Positions 26,068-37,906 of a DNA stretch of 63,314 bases are shown in pieces. The stretch is from Didymodactylos carnosus (lineage: Eukaryota; Rotifera; Eurotatoria; Philodinida; Philodinidae), in assembly GCA_905250885.1 (NCBI GenBank), contig CAJNOQ010000208.1, forward strand, positions 1-63,314. The letters run 5' to 3'. A model generated the notes under the pieces. It saw nothing but the letters and a program-made list of their open reading frames with translations. It did no database searches and had not been told where the DNA came from. The position numbers and the translations under genes were made by a program. Within the stretch, counting starts at the first letter, position 1, and the number at the start of each line of letters is the position of its first letter.

Positions 26068-29000
26068 CTTTAGACTGCGGTAAGCGAGAAATTACAGTCA
26101 AAACTTCTAACTATTTTTCAATAGTTATTAGTAAAAAGTAACCTAAATGTTTCTACCTTTTATTTGTCTATACAAGCCAACTTCCTGGAATACAGTAGTC
26201 ACTATATAAGATAACGAGAAGAAGAAAAGAAAAAAGATTCATTAATCAATCACAGTATCACTAAGAACAACTGTGTGGAAGTAGTTGTAACTGAGAAATA
26301 TTGCTAACTAGAATAAATGAAAGATAAACGCGTATGTTTTCTCATCAAATAACATTATCAAAACAACAAAAGCTTTCTGCAACAAGATCATTATCATACA
26401 TCACATGTAAAGAGCTAAACGATCTGTTGGTTTATTGATGCCGCCGTCCACGTTGAACGTAGGACAAAAAAAATCCAGTGTTTGTTTACTAGCGATTTTG
26501 TAAGAAAATAGACATCAATAACTACCTAGTGGGAAAGATCCTTAACTTGACGATATCAGGAAAAAAAGACTTAAGTAATTTTGAGACTGGAATCTCGATA
26601 GCAGAATGCTTCAATTCATTTACAGGTCGCTTTTTGACTTATATCAGAACTGTAAGTATCTTTTGCATGAACATACTTTTGATCGCAAAATGAAAAATAT
26701 GAAAAATCTATACGATAAAAGTTTCTGAATATTAGAGAGAAGAAATTTCTTGCCAGATGCGATGGAGTCTTTGTTACCGTGGTTACCAATCGCCGAGATA
26801 TCGTTTAAAAAATGAAAGGGAAGGGATAAGACTTACTTCTGATGTTATTCATACAACACACGTTGTTCAAAGAGAAAAACGAAACATAATATTATTTATT
26901 AATGAAACTCATCCATTATTATTAGAAAAAAAGTACACATTCCAGACAAAACAAAACAAAAACACTGAGCCATTATTTTCCTAATATGTTCAGTAGACTG
27001 TAGCTATATGATGAAATTGAAAAGAAAAAAAAAGGAGAAAAAAGCTCTTCTTCTATTTGTACATGAAAAAACTTAGTACACGTACGTCTATACACATTTT
27101 TTCTTCTTCATTCCATGAAAACAATATGTAATTAGTATATTGTAGTGTAAATGAATATTGTACTACCGTTCGATCCATAAACAGAACATCAACATCATCA
27201 TGGTCGTGTGTGAAGTTCAAACGACAAAGAGTGTAAGACAGAGATAATTCTATATATGGATCATTGTCTAGTTATTGGTGTTAAAAGCTATTTATAAAAT
27301 AACTACATGATAATAATCGTCGTAAGTGTCTCTAATTTAGCCAATCATTTCTAAATTATGATTGATTTGACTGTCGAAGAAAAACGATCTATATTTTTGG
27401 TATAGATGAACATCAGAAACATCTATTATGATAGTATCAGACGAAGACTATTGGTCAAAATATTGATTTAACCTTCTCAATTTGTATACAATATTCATTT
27501 AGAAAAACAAATTAAAAATCGAGATAATTTGTTGTTTAGATCATTCAACCTTTTCCTTCATTCATAGATAAATGAACATACTACGCCATTGCATCATACT
27601 AGATTGTAAAGGAAGATGGAGCTGTGTTTGTCACATCAAACACATCAAGCGACCATGATTCAGAGATGGACAAGTCCAAATCTCACAGAAAATTCTTTGC
27701 TTGGATCCATGTGTGCTTGATTATTAAAAATACAGTTAAAACATCAAATATTAATGAGAACAAAAACAATAAATGAAGAAAAAAACATTTTATTTGTTGT
27801 TATTATACGTTAGATATACATTTGACGAATAAGAGATTAAATTACGTATAAGATTCACTAACTTTCTCTCTCTTTTTCGTTTTTTCGTTATCTATTGTTC
27901 ATCTCTCTTTCTCTCGATTAGTTAAAAAGAAAACTCTCACTAAAACTACCTCTCTTAACTGATGTGGAAGAAAGTAATGTCTATTAGTAGATATTATCAA
28001 CGTTCATAGATCGACAAAAAAAAAAAGAAGAAAGCTCAAGTACAAACCATCTGCCATTAAAAGTCCATTGTTGTCAATGTTTAAATCACATATGTACATA
28101 CAATGTCTATCAAATAAAATAAGGCAAAAAACAAAGCTGCTCATCAGTTGTCAATCAGTTGGAGAGCTTCACACGCGTCAATGATATAAAAACGGCAGAA
28201 TTTAGACAATTCGCTCACTCTCGTTGGTTGACTGAATGTTTATGCTTGTGTGCTGAAGAAAAAACGAGATGAATCTAGTTATGCAACGATAAAGAAAGAT
28301 CATTAAATATTGGACTAATCACATCAAGAAGAGATGATGGATCCGTTTCACATACACAGAGAAAATAGTCGATGGAGATAAATGCAGAACAAAAAAAGGC
28401 CGGTCAATCTAAACAATAGTTAACACATTTTATTATTATTATGATTATCAGTAAATCATAGAAAGAAAGTAAGAAAGACAATTAGGTTTCGTGACGGCAA
28501 ACGAAATATAATATACAACAAATAATATAGTTGTCATCTAATCAAATAATAAAGGATAATAGCAATGTTAAGATTTGCCGAACGTCATTTCTAGAAAGAA
28601 GTATGAAATCGTTTTTTGCCAGGATATTGTATTCGTCATTATTGTAGATGAATATGATTACACATCATAGAGAAAATAAGACTGACGTGAGACTAAAGAC
28701 AATAATATTGAGCGACTGACAGTTTGTGATGGAAATGAGTGAACAATGTATGAAAGATTTAAATCTAAAGGACTATAAAGTGTGTGTGTTTTGTTTGTTT
28801 CATAGCTGAGAAGACAAGTCATGCTGCGATGACATTTATTTAAAACGTTCATTATCAGATAGTAGTGATGCATTCTCATGCACCGTGACTGAGGGGACGA
28901 CAATAATAATTCCAGTTTTTAGAATTGAAATTGCATTGAAAGTCGAGTTTTTCGTACATGCAGGTATCTCAATTGTGATATTGTCATCCAATCTCAATTA

Positions 29001-30058
29001 TACATCATCATCTTTTTGGACATTTATCAAAAATAAAAAAATAGCACCAAAACTACCTATTCTGATGCTTTTTGAATCGGTTGCATGAGATGGATTTTTT
29101 CTTACAAACTGAGATACAACAGAATTTGTATTCTCGTTCGCAAGTAGAGAGTGGACCGTTACCTCCGTTACTGCAGTAACGGTAACGGTAAAAATATTCT
29201 TCGATCGCTGGGCTATCTAATGGCGTAAAAATTTTCGTTCCAAGTTTCGGGAAAAAATATATGAGGAGCTAGACGGCAATCACACCAGCGAAAGTTGCAA
29301 ATGCAGTGCGAAGTTAATAACGTACAGCAGCCGTACCATATTGATGAAGAAAATGCAGATTACTTGTATATAAAAACATCGTCGTGAAATGAATCACATA
29401 GTATGGGAAAGTACTCTCTTATAAATTCACATGCATATGATTGACTCAGATTAATTATCGTTTTTCTTTTGGAAAAAAAATCAAAAGTCCCAGGCGTTCA
29501 CATCACGTACTTTCGAACGTCCTAACTCTCCACTGGAACATCTGCAAAGACTGAAAATAGCTTATTTATTAATTCAGACACACAGTTCCCTATTCGTATT
29601 TAAAATTTTGTTCTACCTCTTCTAGTTCCCGCGAAAATCGTTATAGAAAATGTCACTTTTGCAGAAAGGAAAAACCCAGTTTATTATTATAATTAAAAAT
29701 GCTGTGTATATATATTAACGATCTCTATCTGAAAACCATTTTTTTGTTGGATTAAGCCAATTAAAAATTATAGAAAGTATATATTTGAAATCTACACGCT
29801 TTTAGCTATCTATTAGTAAAAAAATCTTATCAGGGCTTTACAGTTTCAGAGTAAAAAATATTTTCTAAACTATGATTGTTTCCCAAAAGATGGTTGCTGT
29901 GTAATCAGTTTGCAAAGCTCCAAAGGACGAAAATTTGCCAGAATATTCGTCGATATATGGTGTGTCTATTGTGAATGCGCATATTTTTCAAAGTCGAGTT
30001 ATAGGTTTTCCAAAAATTCCTGGATTTTCAGGTATTTTCCATTTTCCTCAGTCCGGAG

Positions 30059-30526
30059 TAGGGGTGGCAGTATTACTATTACTCATGTATTATATTACCG
30101 TGGAAAGTAATACTAAAAGGTATATATTACTGTTACTGGTAACAGTAATCTTCCATGTATTCCTATTACCAGTAACAGTAATACTAGCAGTATTAATGTT
30201 ACCAGTAACAGTAATATTCATAAAATTAGTATTACCTTTCAGTAAAGTAGTACAAGGAAAAAAATCAATAGGTGGCGCCACAATCAATACGAAATAATAT
30301 GATAGTTTCGTGTTGATAGTAGCGCTCCTACTGAATTTTTTTTCTCGTATTACTTTACTGAAAAGTAATACTAATTTTATGAATATTACTGTTACTGGTA
30401 ACACTAATACTGCCAGTATTACTGTTACTGACAATAGGTATACTGTTCAGTATTACTGCTACCAGTAACGGTAATATATACAATATTTGTATTACTGGTA
30501 ACAGTAATAGTAATGTGCCACCCCTA
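30059..30526. mobile_element. hAT-like MITE (468 bases) built of GTTACTGGTAAC palindromes
   Basis: The ends are TAGGGGTGGCA and TGCCACCCCTA, perfect inverted repeats. The flanking 8-mers are GTCCGGAG (30051-30058) and GTCAGGAG (30527-30534), a 7-of-8 match. The interior is a dense array of the self-complementary string TTACTGTTACTGGTAACAGTAA and variants in both orientations, around a short centre (about 30250-30340). Open frames in it on both strands are a by-product of the symmetric repeat and are not genes. Confidence 0.8.
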
Positions 30527-30913
30527 GTCAGGAGCACTTATATTAAAAAATAATATGATATTCGGAAGCAACATGAAAAACTGCATCGAGTACTGTGAAT
30601 ATGAAGTTTTCTGAACAAACAATGCTTGGATCCAGTGTAATGCGACGGACATAGCAATTTTGACTTGGCACATGGACATGTCCTAGAAAAGTAGCACGAA
30701 AGCCTCTAAATACTCTTTTCATAGGTCTTCGTACATGCTCTTTTCAATGGCGTGGTTTTCAAACTTTCAAAGTGTATTTGTATAGGTTTTGCAGAAATCC
30801 GGTCTCTGGAAAACTAGTACGAACATATTTCTTTCATGTTGTTGTTCAACATAGAATAACAAAGTTTTTTCTGTTTTTTCTATATAATACAAAAGCTAAG
30901 GTAAAAGAATTCT

Positions 30914-31270
30914 CTAGTGGATGTACTAAAGCTTGAGTATTGTTGAGTACTCATGAGTATTGTACATCTGGTATTTTCATATAAAGGAGTGATGTCAGGC
31001 AGCTAGAGTTGGACTACAAGCTATCCACAAACGAGTCCATCTCTGACTATATACAGAGAGACTACCAAGAAAAAAATAATATAAATATTCTATGTTTCTT
31101 TACTAAATTCTACGTTCTTTATACAGTTTCATTTTTGCAAAATAAAACGGTGAATGAATATTTTCTGGGTACACTGAGTAAAAATACTCAAAAATTGTTA
31201 GTTGAATTCATATGACTACTCATGGACAAATTATGAGTAAAGTCGTACTCATAGTATGGGTACTTTCACT
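30914..31270. mobile_element. Probable TIR element (~355 bases)
   Basis: The left end, CTAGTGGATGTACT, is approximately mirrored by AGTACTTTCACTAG-type sequence at the right end (GGGTACTTTCACTAGGA). Both sub-ends are rich in GAGTACTCATGAGTA-like strings. I could not find a convincing target duplication. The boundaries are approximate. Confidence 0.45.
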
Positions 31271-31357
31271 AGGACACTGCTGCAGCTAACACACTAATCT
31301 TGAAGAAGTTATAATCTTTTTTTCAATTGCATTTTGGAAAACAATCATTCTCAGGTA

Positions 31358-31618
31358 GAGTCTTGTTACCATGACTTTTTCGTTACCATTTACCATACCA
31401 TTACCATGTGTAGAATTATTTTTTATCATTACCATTATCATGGTGACAGAACATATTCCCACAGAAGGGAAAGTAAAAAAACATAAACACGTGCATAAGG
31501 CAGAAAATAAAGAATATGTAAGATGATAGACTAGTCTGAACGTTATTACTTTTATTATTTACTTTTTTTTACCAATGGTAATGGTATGGTAATGGAATCT
31601 TTTGTTACCGCAGGACTC
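31358..31618. mobile_element. Short TIR element with ACCATTACCAT repeats
   Basis: GAGTCTTGTTACC at the left is mirrored by GGTAACAAAAG...GAGTC-type sequence at the right (TTGTTACCGCAGGACTC, read on the other strand). Sub-terminal ACCATACCATTACC on the left pairs with GGTAATGGTATGGTAATGG on the right. It is non-coding. Confidence 0.55.
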
Positions 31619-33235
31619 AATTCTTAGATCAGTAGGTCATGTTATATTTGAGCAATGAGACGCGGTCCGACGCATCTGCGGAAATAATTGTTCTATATAA
31701 TATAGTCATATAGTCAAATTGTCCAGATTTGACCGCAGATAGTTCGTATTCTATCTTTGGTTCTAATTTTGTTTTCGAAAAATATGCTTTTGAAAAACTG
31801 CTAGAAATCCTACCCAAAAAGTCGATTGCTTATTTTAAAACCTTCTCATGACGAAAGTTGAAGGCGCGATACATTTCTATTGAACTCGATTTCAAATCAG
31901 TTCTTCAAGTTGATTTTTACCATCCCAATACTCACATACAATACATTAACGGAAAAAAAGTTGAATAACAAGTTGAAAATGATAGAGTAGTAGATTTTAT
32001 TTTCTACTCTATCGAGTAAGACAAGGCATACTTGCGATCATTGTCGTCAATTACTCTAAAATTGTTTAAATATGTATTATGCGATGAATTCATGAGACAT
32101 TTTTTAATGCGCGCGCGGAATTACAAACTTTCCATGATAAGAAATAGAGCGCCTCCACGTTTCCAGAAGTCAAATGGCGGGTTCAGAGATTCCATGAACG
32201 CCATGAATATTCGTCGCTAATGGTCATTAACGTGATTATTCGAAGTTCTGTGAGGCAGTTGCAGAAGATTAAGAAGTTATAGGTAAAAGGCTCAACTATT
32301 CGCTCAAATAAGAAATGAGTGACCTTGTGCTAGAGGTCGAAGTGACGTTGCAATGGTTGTAAGTCAGAATCATGCCATGCATATATCAGCAGCAACAGTT
32401 CAATATCGTCACATATGCTCAAACTGCTTTTTTACTATACATAAAATAAGAATTCAAACGTTTTTGCGTTGTTTTTTTTCGGATATTCCAATTAAAGTCA
32501 TTTTAATCCGAAATGAGTTCTTCAACAAGTTGAAATCAAACTGAAGACAGCCTAATACGAAATTTTTCTTTGCAGTATGAGTTAACCAGCAGTTTGATTA
32601 TGCTTTGTTTACTATTTCTCTTTTAGAATCGACTTTGAAAATTGTTTTTTCGGATTATAAATGGAAACGAATACCGTCTTCTGCATTGTCGAAGTGAAGA
32701 TCTTTTGTTCGGAGAAATAAGATCCAGATTTTGGAAATTTCAGCTGAATACTGATGTGATAAAATGAACTAGATACTTTTAAATATAAGTGAATGTTAGT
32801 TGTAAGAGATTCTTGAGCCACATGGACAACTCGATCCACTTAAATATAGTGTTGTTTTCTAAGTGTACTCCCTGTTATCTGACAGCGATCATAAATGCTG
32901 CATCATATTGGGCACTTCCTCCCCTTCCCCCCTAGAAATTCAAAACTGTCTATTGATAATGACGAATTAACTTTAGGCGTCATTTTGATCGAATTACTGT
33001 TAAAAGCAATCCCAGGCAAACTTTGAGAATTGCTCTACCTCACTTGATCTTAAACTGGCTGTTATTAAGAGTCGGTCTTTTTCGAAAAAAGTCTTTGACC
33101 ACTAGCTGATGTTTACTTCCGACTATCTCTTGTTTTGTTCTTCTTAGTTTAGACCTGATTTTCTTGTTTAGACGAAAGTGTCTCAACTCGACATCTTGAT
33201 GTCTGCTGATTATTTTTTAACGTAAATGCCATAGA

Positions 33236-35975
33236 ATGACACCAAACACTTTAAAATTATTTTCATCCGTCCGTTATTATGTCATCGGTTCGATTGATTC
33301 CAATATTGAATTGTTATTAAAACGTGAAGGTGCCATTCGTTCATCGTATCTGACACAAAGTGTTACACATGTCCTATGTGACGATTATGAATCAAATAGA
33401 GACGAATGTGATTCAGCCAAAGATATTTATTGTATACCAATTATCAAATCAGACTGGATCATTAATTGTTCAAAATATAATTCCTTTTTACCAGTAGAAC
33501 CATATTATGCTGATGGAAAATTATTATTTGAACATTTCACATTTGCAAATGCCAATTTAAGTCCCACGGATAATTATAAATTATGGGCGCTTGTCACATA
33601 TTATGGTGGTAAATGGTCGAGTGATATTGAACAGCTGAAATGTACACATATCCTCTGTTCATCTAAACTATCGAACGATGATAATAACAATAATACAAAC
33701 AAACGTTTATATGACGCCTATCAAATAGACGTGTCTTCTGTTTTTCTTATAACGCCCGATTGGGTTATGGATTGTTTGAAAACAAACGAACGACTCGATG
33801 AACGAAAATATCATCCCGATTTATTGCTTGATTTAGCTAAAGAAGAGACATCGGAGGCGCCATTAAAAACAGATGTTATACCAACTGAAAACAATTCACT
33901 GGGTGATACTTCGTCGGTAGTAAAAGCGGCACCTCATCATAAGACACACTTATCAACGAAAAACTTTTTTAATCAAATGGAGGTTAATGAAGATGGTGAT
34001 AATAATTCATTAGATGACACGCCTGAGGTAGCATCATAAAATTGCGTAATAACACTTTTCATGCACGATCTTATTTTTATTTTTTTGTTTAGGATGATCA
34101 TATTGAAGAAGAACAAGAATTTGATGGTGAAGTAGAAGTTTCAAAACCTTTACGAACAAAAATGACAATACCACAGCAACATGGACTGAAAAAAACATCT
34201 TCAATTGATCCGGCCAAATTTATTATTCCAACCGAACTTGAACAGAAAACATTTTGTCCAACGATAATTGAAATGCCTAAACCACCGCCAAAAACATTGT
34301 CAGAATTGAAATATTTCACCCAAACTAAACATGAACAAATTCCCAGCACTCAATGTTTACTTGGTTGTATTTTATTTATTTATGAAAAAGAATACATTCC
34401 AACTGTATCAACAAATGATTTATTATCATGGTCACAAACGATATGTAATAATGGAGGAATAATTACTGATGATGAAAATAATGTAAATTTAACACATTTT
34501 GTTTGTGCTTATCGAACGAGTGAATTATTTCGTGTTATTTACGGACGTGGAAATGTACGAATGGTGACAGGTAATGTGAAAGGAAAATACTTGTGTTTTT
34601 TGTTTTTTGGCATTTTAAATTGTATGTATTTTTAGCGCATTGGTTAAATGATGTTTTACAGAGAAAAAAATTATTTGTACCTAATTTGGCTATTCATTTT
34701 CCAGCTCCGTTTGATATGAGTGATGTTAATCAGTTACCATTAGCAAAATATTTGATAACGTTATCGGGTTTCGAAGGTAAGATTATCTATTTAGTTAGTT
34801 CGATCTATGATTTTACTTTTTCTCGTCTAGGTATTGAACGTGCTCGTCTACGTTTTTTAATTCGATCATTGGGCGGAAAATATACCGGTTTTCTTGGTAA
34901 ATGGCATTCACATTTAATATGTAAAGAAGAAAAGAATGGTGATAAATATGATAAAGCATTAGAATGGTCAATATCGATTGTAAATGGTATATGGTTATCA
35001 GAATTGTATTTAGGAAATACGTGTGCACTGAAAACACCCATTGATGAACGTTATACTCGTTTGATAAAGGGAATTGATCATTTTTCATTTGATTCTATAT
35101 ATGTTCGTGATTTATTAACAGCATGGTTAAAACCACTGCAGGTTACTGATCATATGTTAAATATTGCAATAAAAAAACATAACGAAAAACAGGAACCGGA
35201 TCCATCTACAATTCCTTCTCTGCCTATAGCGGAAGATAATACAAATGGTGACATGGAATCTGCATCAAAAAAGATACGTCGTACGTATAATGAACCATGT
35301 ATACCCCAAGATAAAACAACATCAGCAATAACAACATTAACAGACGTATCAGTGATGTTAAGTGGTTTTAATAAACAATCTCTAGCTCGTTATGAAGAAA
35401 TTATCAAAAATTTAGGTGGTCAAATATCATTGTTACCTCATTGTACTACACATTTAGTAATGAAAAAATGTTTACGTACAGAAAAATTATATGAATGTTT
35501 AAATTATGTTACATACATTCTTAATACAAATTGGTTAGATAAATGTGATCGTGAAAAACATTTTGTTACACCATCAGATGATGATTATTTACTTTACAAT
35601 GATTATAAACCAAATACAATCTTACGTTTATCAACTGAAAAACGTTTATCAAGAAATAATAAACTCTTGTTTTCTGGTTATACATTTTTTCTTACACCAA
35701 GTGTTCAACCATCAATATCCATTTTAAAATCTATTATTTATTCAACAGGTGCTAATATTATACGTGAATTTCCCTCATTAAGACAACTCATTACCCGTGA
35801 TCCAAAAACACATATACCTAGTGTAATACTAATATCATGTGATGAAGATAAAATATTATTAAAAGAATTAAAAAATGGTTTAACAATTAATACTTATCGT
35901 ATTGATTTTATTCTAGAAAGTATAATTCGACAAGAAGTACTTATTAATGATGAACAATATATTTTACGATTGTGA
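33236..35975 (+). CDS. PAXIP1: PAX-interacting protein 1 (PTIP), six BRCT domains
   Basis: Four exons, 33236-34027, 34093-34570, 34636-34776 and 34831-35975, join in frame to 851 residues. PTIP binds phosphorylated 53BP1 and ATM/ATR targets at DNA breaks and is a subunit of the MLL3/MLL4 (KMT2C/D) H3K4 methyltransferase complex, acting in the nucleus. Six BRCT repeats can be placed: about 5-95 (VRYYVIGSID start), 96-200 (ALVTYYGGKWSSDIEQLKCT, with ITPDWVMDCL), 340-450 (ending MVTAHWLNDVLQRKKLFVP), 460-560 (LGGKYTGFLGKWHSHLICKE, with YDKALEWSISIVNGIWL), 640-725 (SVMLSGFNKQSLARYEEIIK) and 755-850 (LLFSGYTFFLTPSVQPS). The wording of BRCT3-4 is close to vertebrate PTIP rather than TopBP1. Human PTIP is about 1,070 residues; the missing length is in the linker after BRCT2, which here is short and Asp/Glu/Asn-rich without the long glutamine tract. 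Introns are 54-65 bases. Confidence 0.9.
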
Positions 35976-36968
35976 ATTCAGATATTCTTTCTATATTTAT
36001 TTTGTGATACAAAGAACTAGTCATATTGATGGTTGTTGTTTTTCTGCTCAAAGACTGTAAATAAAACGGTAACATACAAGTAGTTGTAGTCATAATAGAA
36101 GTAGTAGTGGTAGTCGTGTAGTATAAAATGATTTTTCTTTTTGTTGTTCTTTCAAACAACCAGGGTGTAAGGGATATTTCTTTCTAGATTAGTCTCAAAT
36201 TTATTGCTCTCTCACATTTTTTCTTTTTCGGAGCATTATTTTGTTGTTGTATTTTTAACACTTTATATTAAATCAAAATTTACTATATTCGTGCGTGCGC
36301 GCTCTCCCATCTATGGGATTTTTCTAACTTCACATGTGTGATCAATATGTTATTGTTATTTTTTCATATACTAGTTATATTATTGTTAATTTTCAATGCT
36401 GTTCCGCTGGCACGTGTTTATAAAATTCATTAATTGTATCTAAAAAATCAGGGTTTCTCGTGCAACTACATAATTATATCGAAATAATCCGTTTTTTATT
36501 TCTGGTGGCTATTATTATTTTTGTGTTGTTGCTGTTGTTGTCGAACAGTTTAAAAACACTGACTAAAATTTTGTATTTTATTTGTATAGGTAAAATAAAA
36601 TGATAAAAAAACCGATTATTTTAGAGTTGAAACAGTTGCTATTTCTGTTTGTGATTTGACTAGGAGAGTGAGAGTCAGAAATTGGAACTAAAAATGATTA
36701 GTATTCATAGTAGAAAAGTGCTGTAAACTTCTTATGATTTTGAAGAATTAAGACCGTTACACTTGCAAAATCTTAATAAATCTTTCTTCGCTTACGGTAT
36801 TACCCGTCTTTGTCATGTTTAGAACTTGTTAAAATCTTCACTAAGAGTTTCACAGATACAAAGAGTTGTTTTCTACTTTTATGTACTGATCTTTATTTTT
36901 TCTAGATAAAACTTTGAGTTTTTTGAATGAATATTTGATTGTACTTTTAATTAATTAACTATTTAAAA
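35976..36968. other. Intergenic spacer PAXIP1-MLF
   Basis: An AATAAA signal lies about 85 bases after the PAXIP1 stop (near 36060) and likely serves as its polyadenylation signal. The rest is AT-rich and contains the MLF upstream region. No further gene is seen. Confidence 0.5.
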
Positions 36969-37906
36969 ATGTTTTTTCCCGACCTATTTGGTCGAAATCG
37001 TTCGGGCAATCCCAATAATGCAATGAATCCATTATTTTCTTCACATTCATTAGCACTTCAACCATTTATACCTCATAACCCATTTGGCGGTGACCTATTG
37101 GGTGAATTTTCATCAAGTCCGTTTTCATTGATGGATGCAATGATGGGTAACATGCGTTCAGTGATGGATCCTCCACGTCTATTCCATCCGACACCATCAA
37201 TTAGTGATACTAATGCTCCAATTCATTCATTTACATCCACAACGGTTATGAGTTACGGCGCGGGTCCTGATGGGAGACCAAAAGTATGAGTGCTTGTTTG
37301 TTTTTTTCCTTATATGCTTTCTTTCTCTCTACGTCTACTCTGTTTTTTTAGGTATATCAAGAATCAACATCGAGAAGTCGAGGTCCAGGTGGTATTGAAG
37401 AGACACGTCAGGCTGTTAGAGATTCCGAACGAGGAATTAATAAAATGCACGTTGGCCGACGAATTGGTGATAGAAAACATGTTATTGAACGTGAATTGAA
37501 TGCTGAAACGGGACAAATATCAGAGAATGTTGAACTAGAAAATTTGGATGAAGAAGAAACAGAAGGTTTTAAAAATGAATGGAGACAACGTTCGGGTGGT
37601 TTAAGACAACCAACTATGGCTCTGATTAATCATCGACAACCGCCACCATTACTTGCAATCGAAGATGTTTCATCTGCTCCTCGTAATCGTAAAAATCAAC
37701 AACGAAAACAAACAGTGTCTACTTCACCACTACCACCACCACCACCACCACGTGAATTTCATCGATCAGATACGATTGATTTAACGGACGTACCAGATTC
37801 ACCATTACCAAATGATGATGATAATAATCGTCCGCATCAGAAAAGAAAAGCATCACATTATCCTCAACAAGATCGAAAACATCGTGATCGAAATAATCGA
37901 TTTTAA
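36969..37906 (+). CDS. MLF: Myeloid leukemia factor (MLF1/MLF2 family)
   Basis: Two exons, 36969-37283 and 37352-37906, give 289 residues. The first begins MFFPDLFGRNRSGN and carries a Met/Phe/Pro-rich stretch (SPFSLMDAMMGNMRSVM) typical of the family. The second carries the conserved core: GPGGIEETRQAVRDSERG, then INKMHVGRRIGDRKHVIER, then the acidic ELENLDEEETEGFKNEW. MLF proteins shuttle between nucleus and cytoplasm and are linked to chaperone-associated protein quality control and transcription. The molecular role is known only in outline. The C-terminal third is low-complexity, with a polyproline run and Arg/Lys/His-rich end, and is likely disordered. Length fits animal MLF (about 250-310). 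The start ATG follows an AT-rich leader, with no competing upstream ATG in frame. Confidence 0.92.

Larger units (their letters stand above)
22412..33235. other. 10.8 kb gene-poor intergenic block with small transposons
   Basis: No conserved exon is recognised between the 5' end of the integrin gene and PAXIP1. The only coding hint is a short ATG-led segment with a good donor (ACG|GTAAGT) on the minus strand near 23262-23300, which could be an untranslated or short upstream exon of the integrin gene. The right half (24.1-31.6 kb) carries at least four inverted-repeat elements, listed separately. Open frames in this block are short, overlap on both strands and resemble no family I know. Confidence 0.6.

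Noticed and set aside
30090-30434. Overlapping 114-120-codon frames on both strands
   Set aside because: They are generated by the symmetric GTTACTGGTAAC array of a MITE and encode repetitive Val/Ile/Thr strings.
33236-35975. TopBP1 as the identity of the BRCT protein
   Set aside because: The N-terminal wording and the VTAHWLNDVL and ICKE/KYDKALEW segments match PTIP, and the length and six-repeat layout fit PTIP better.
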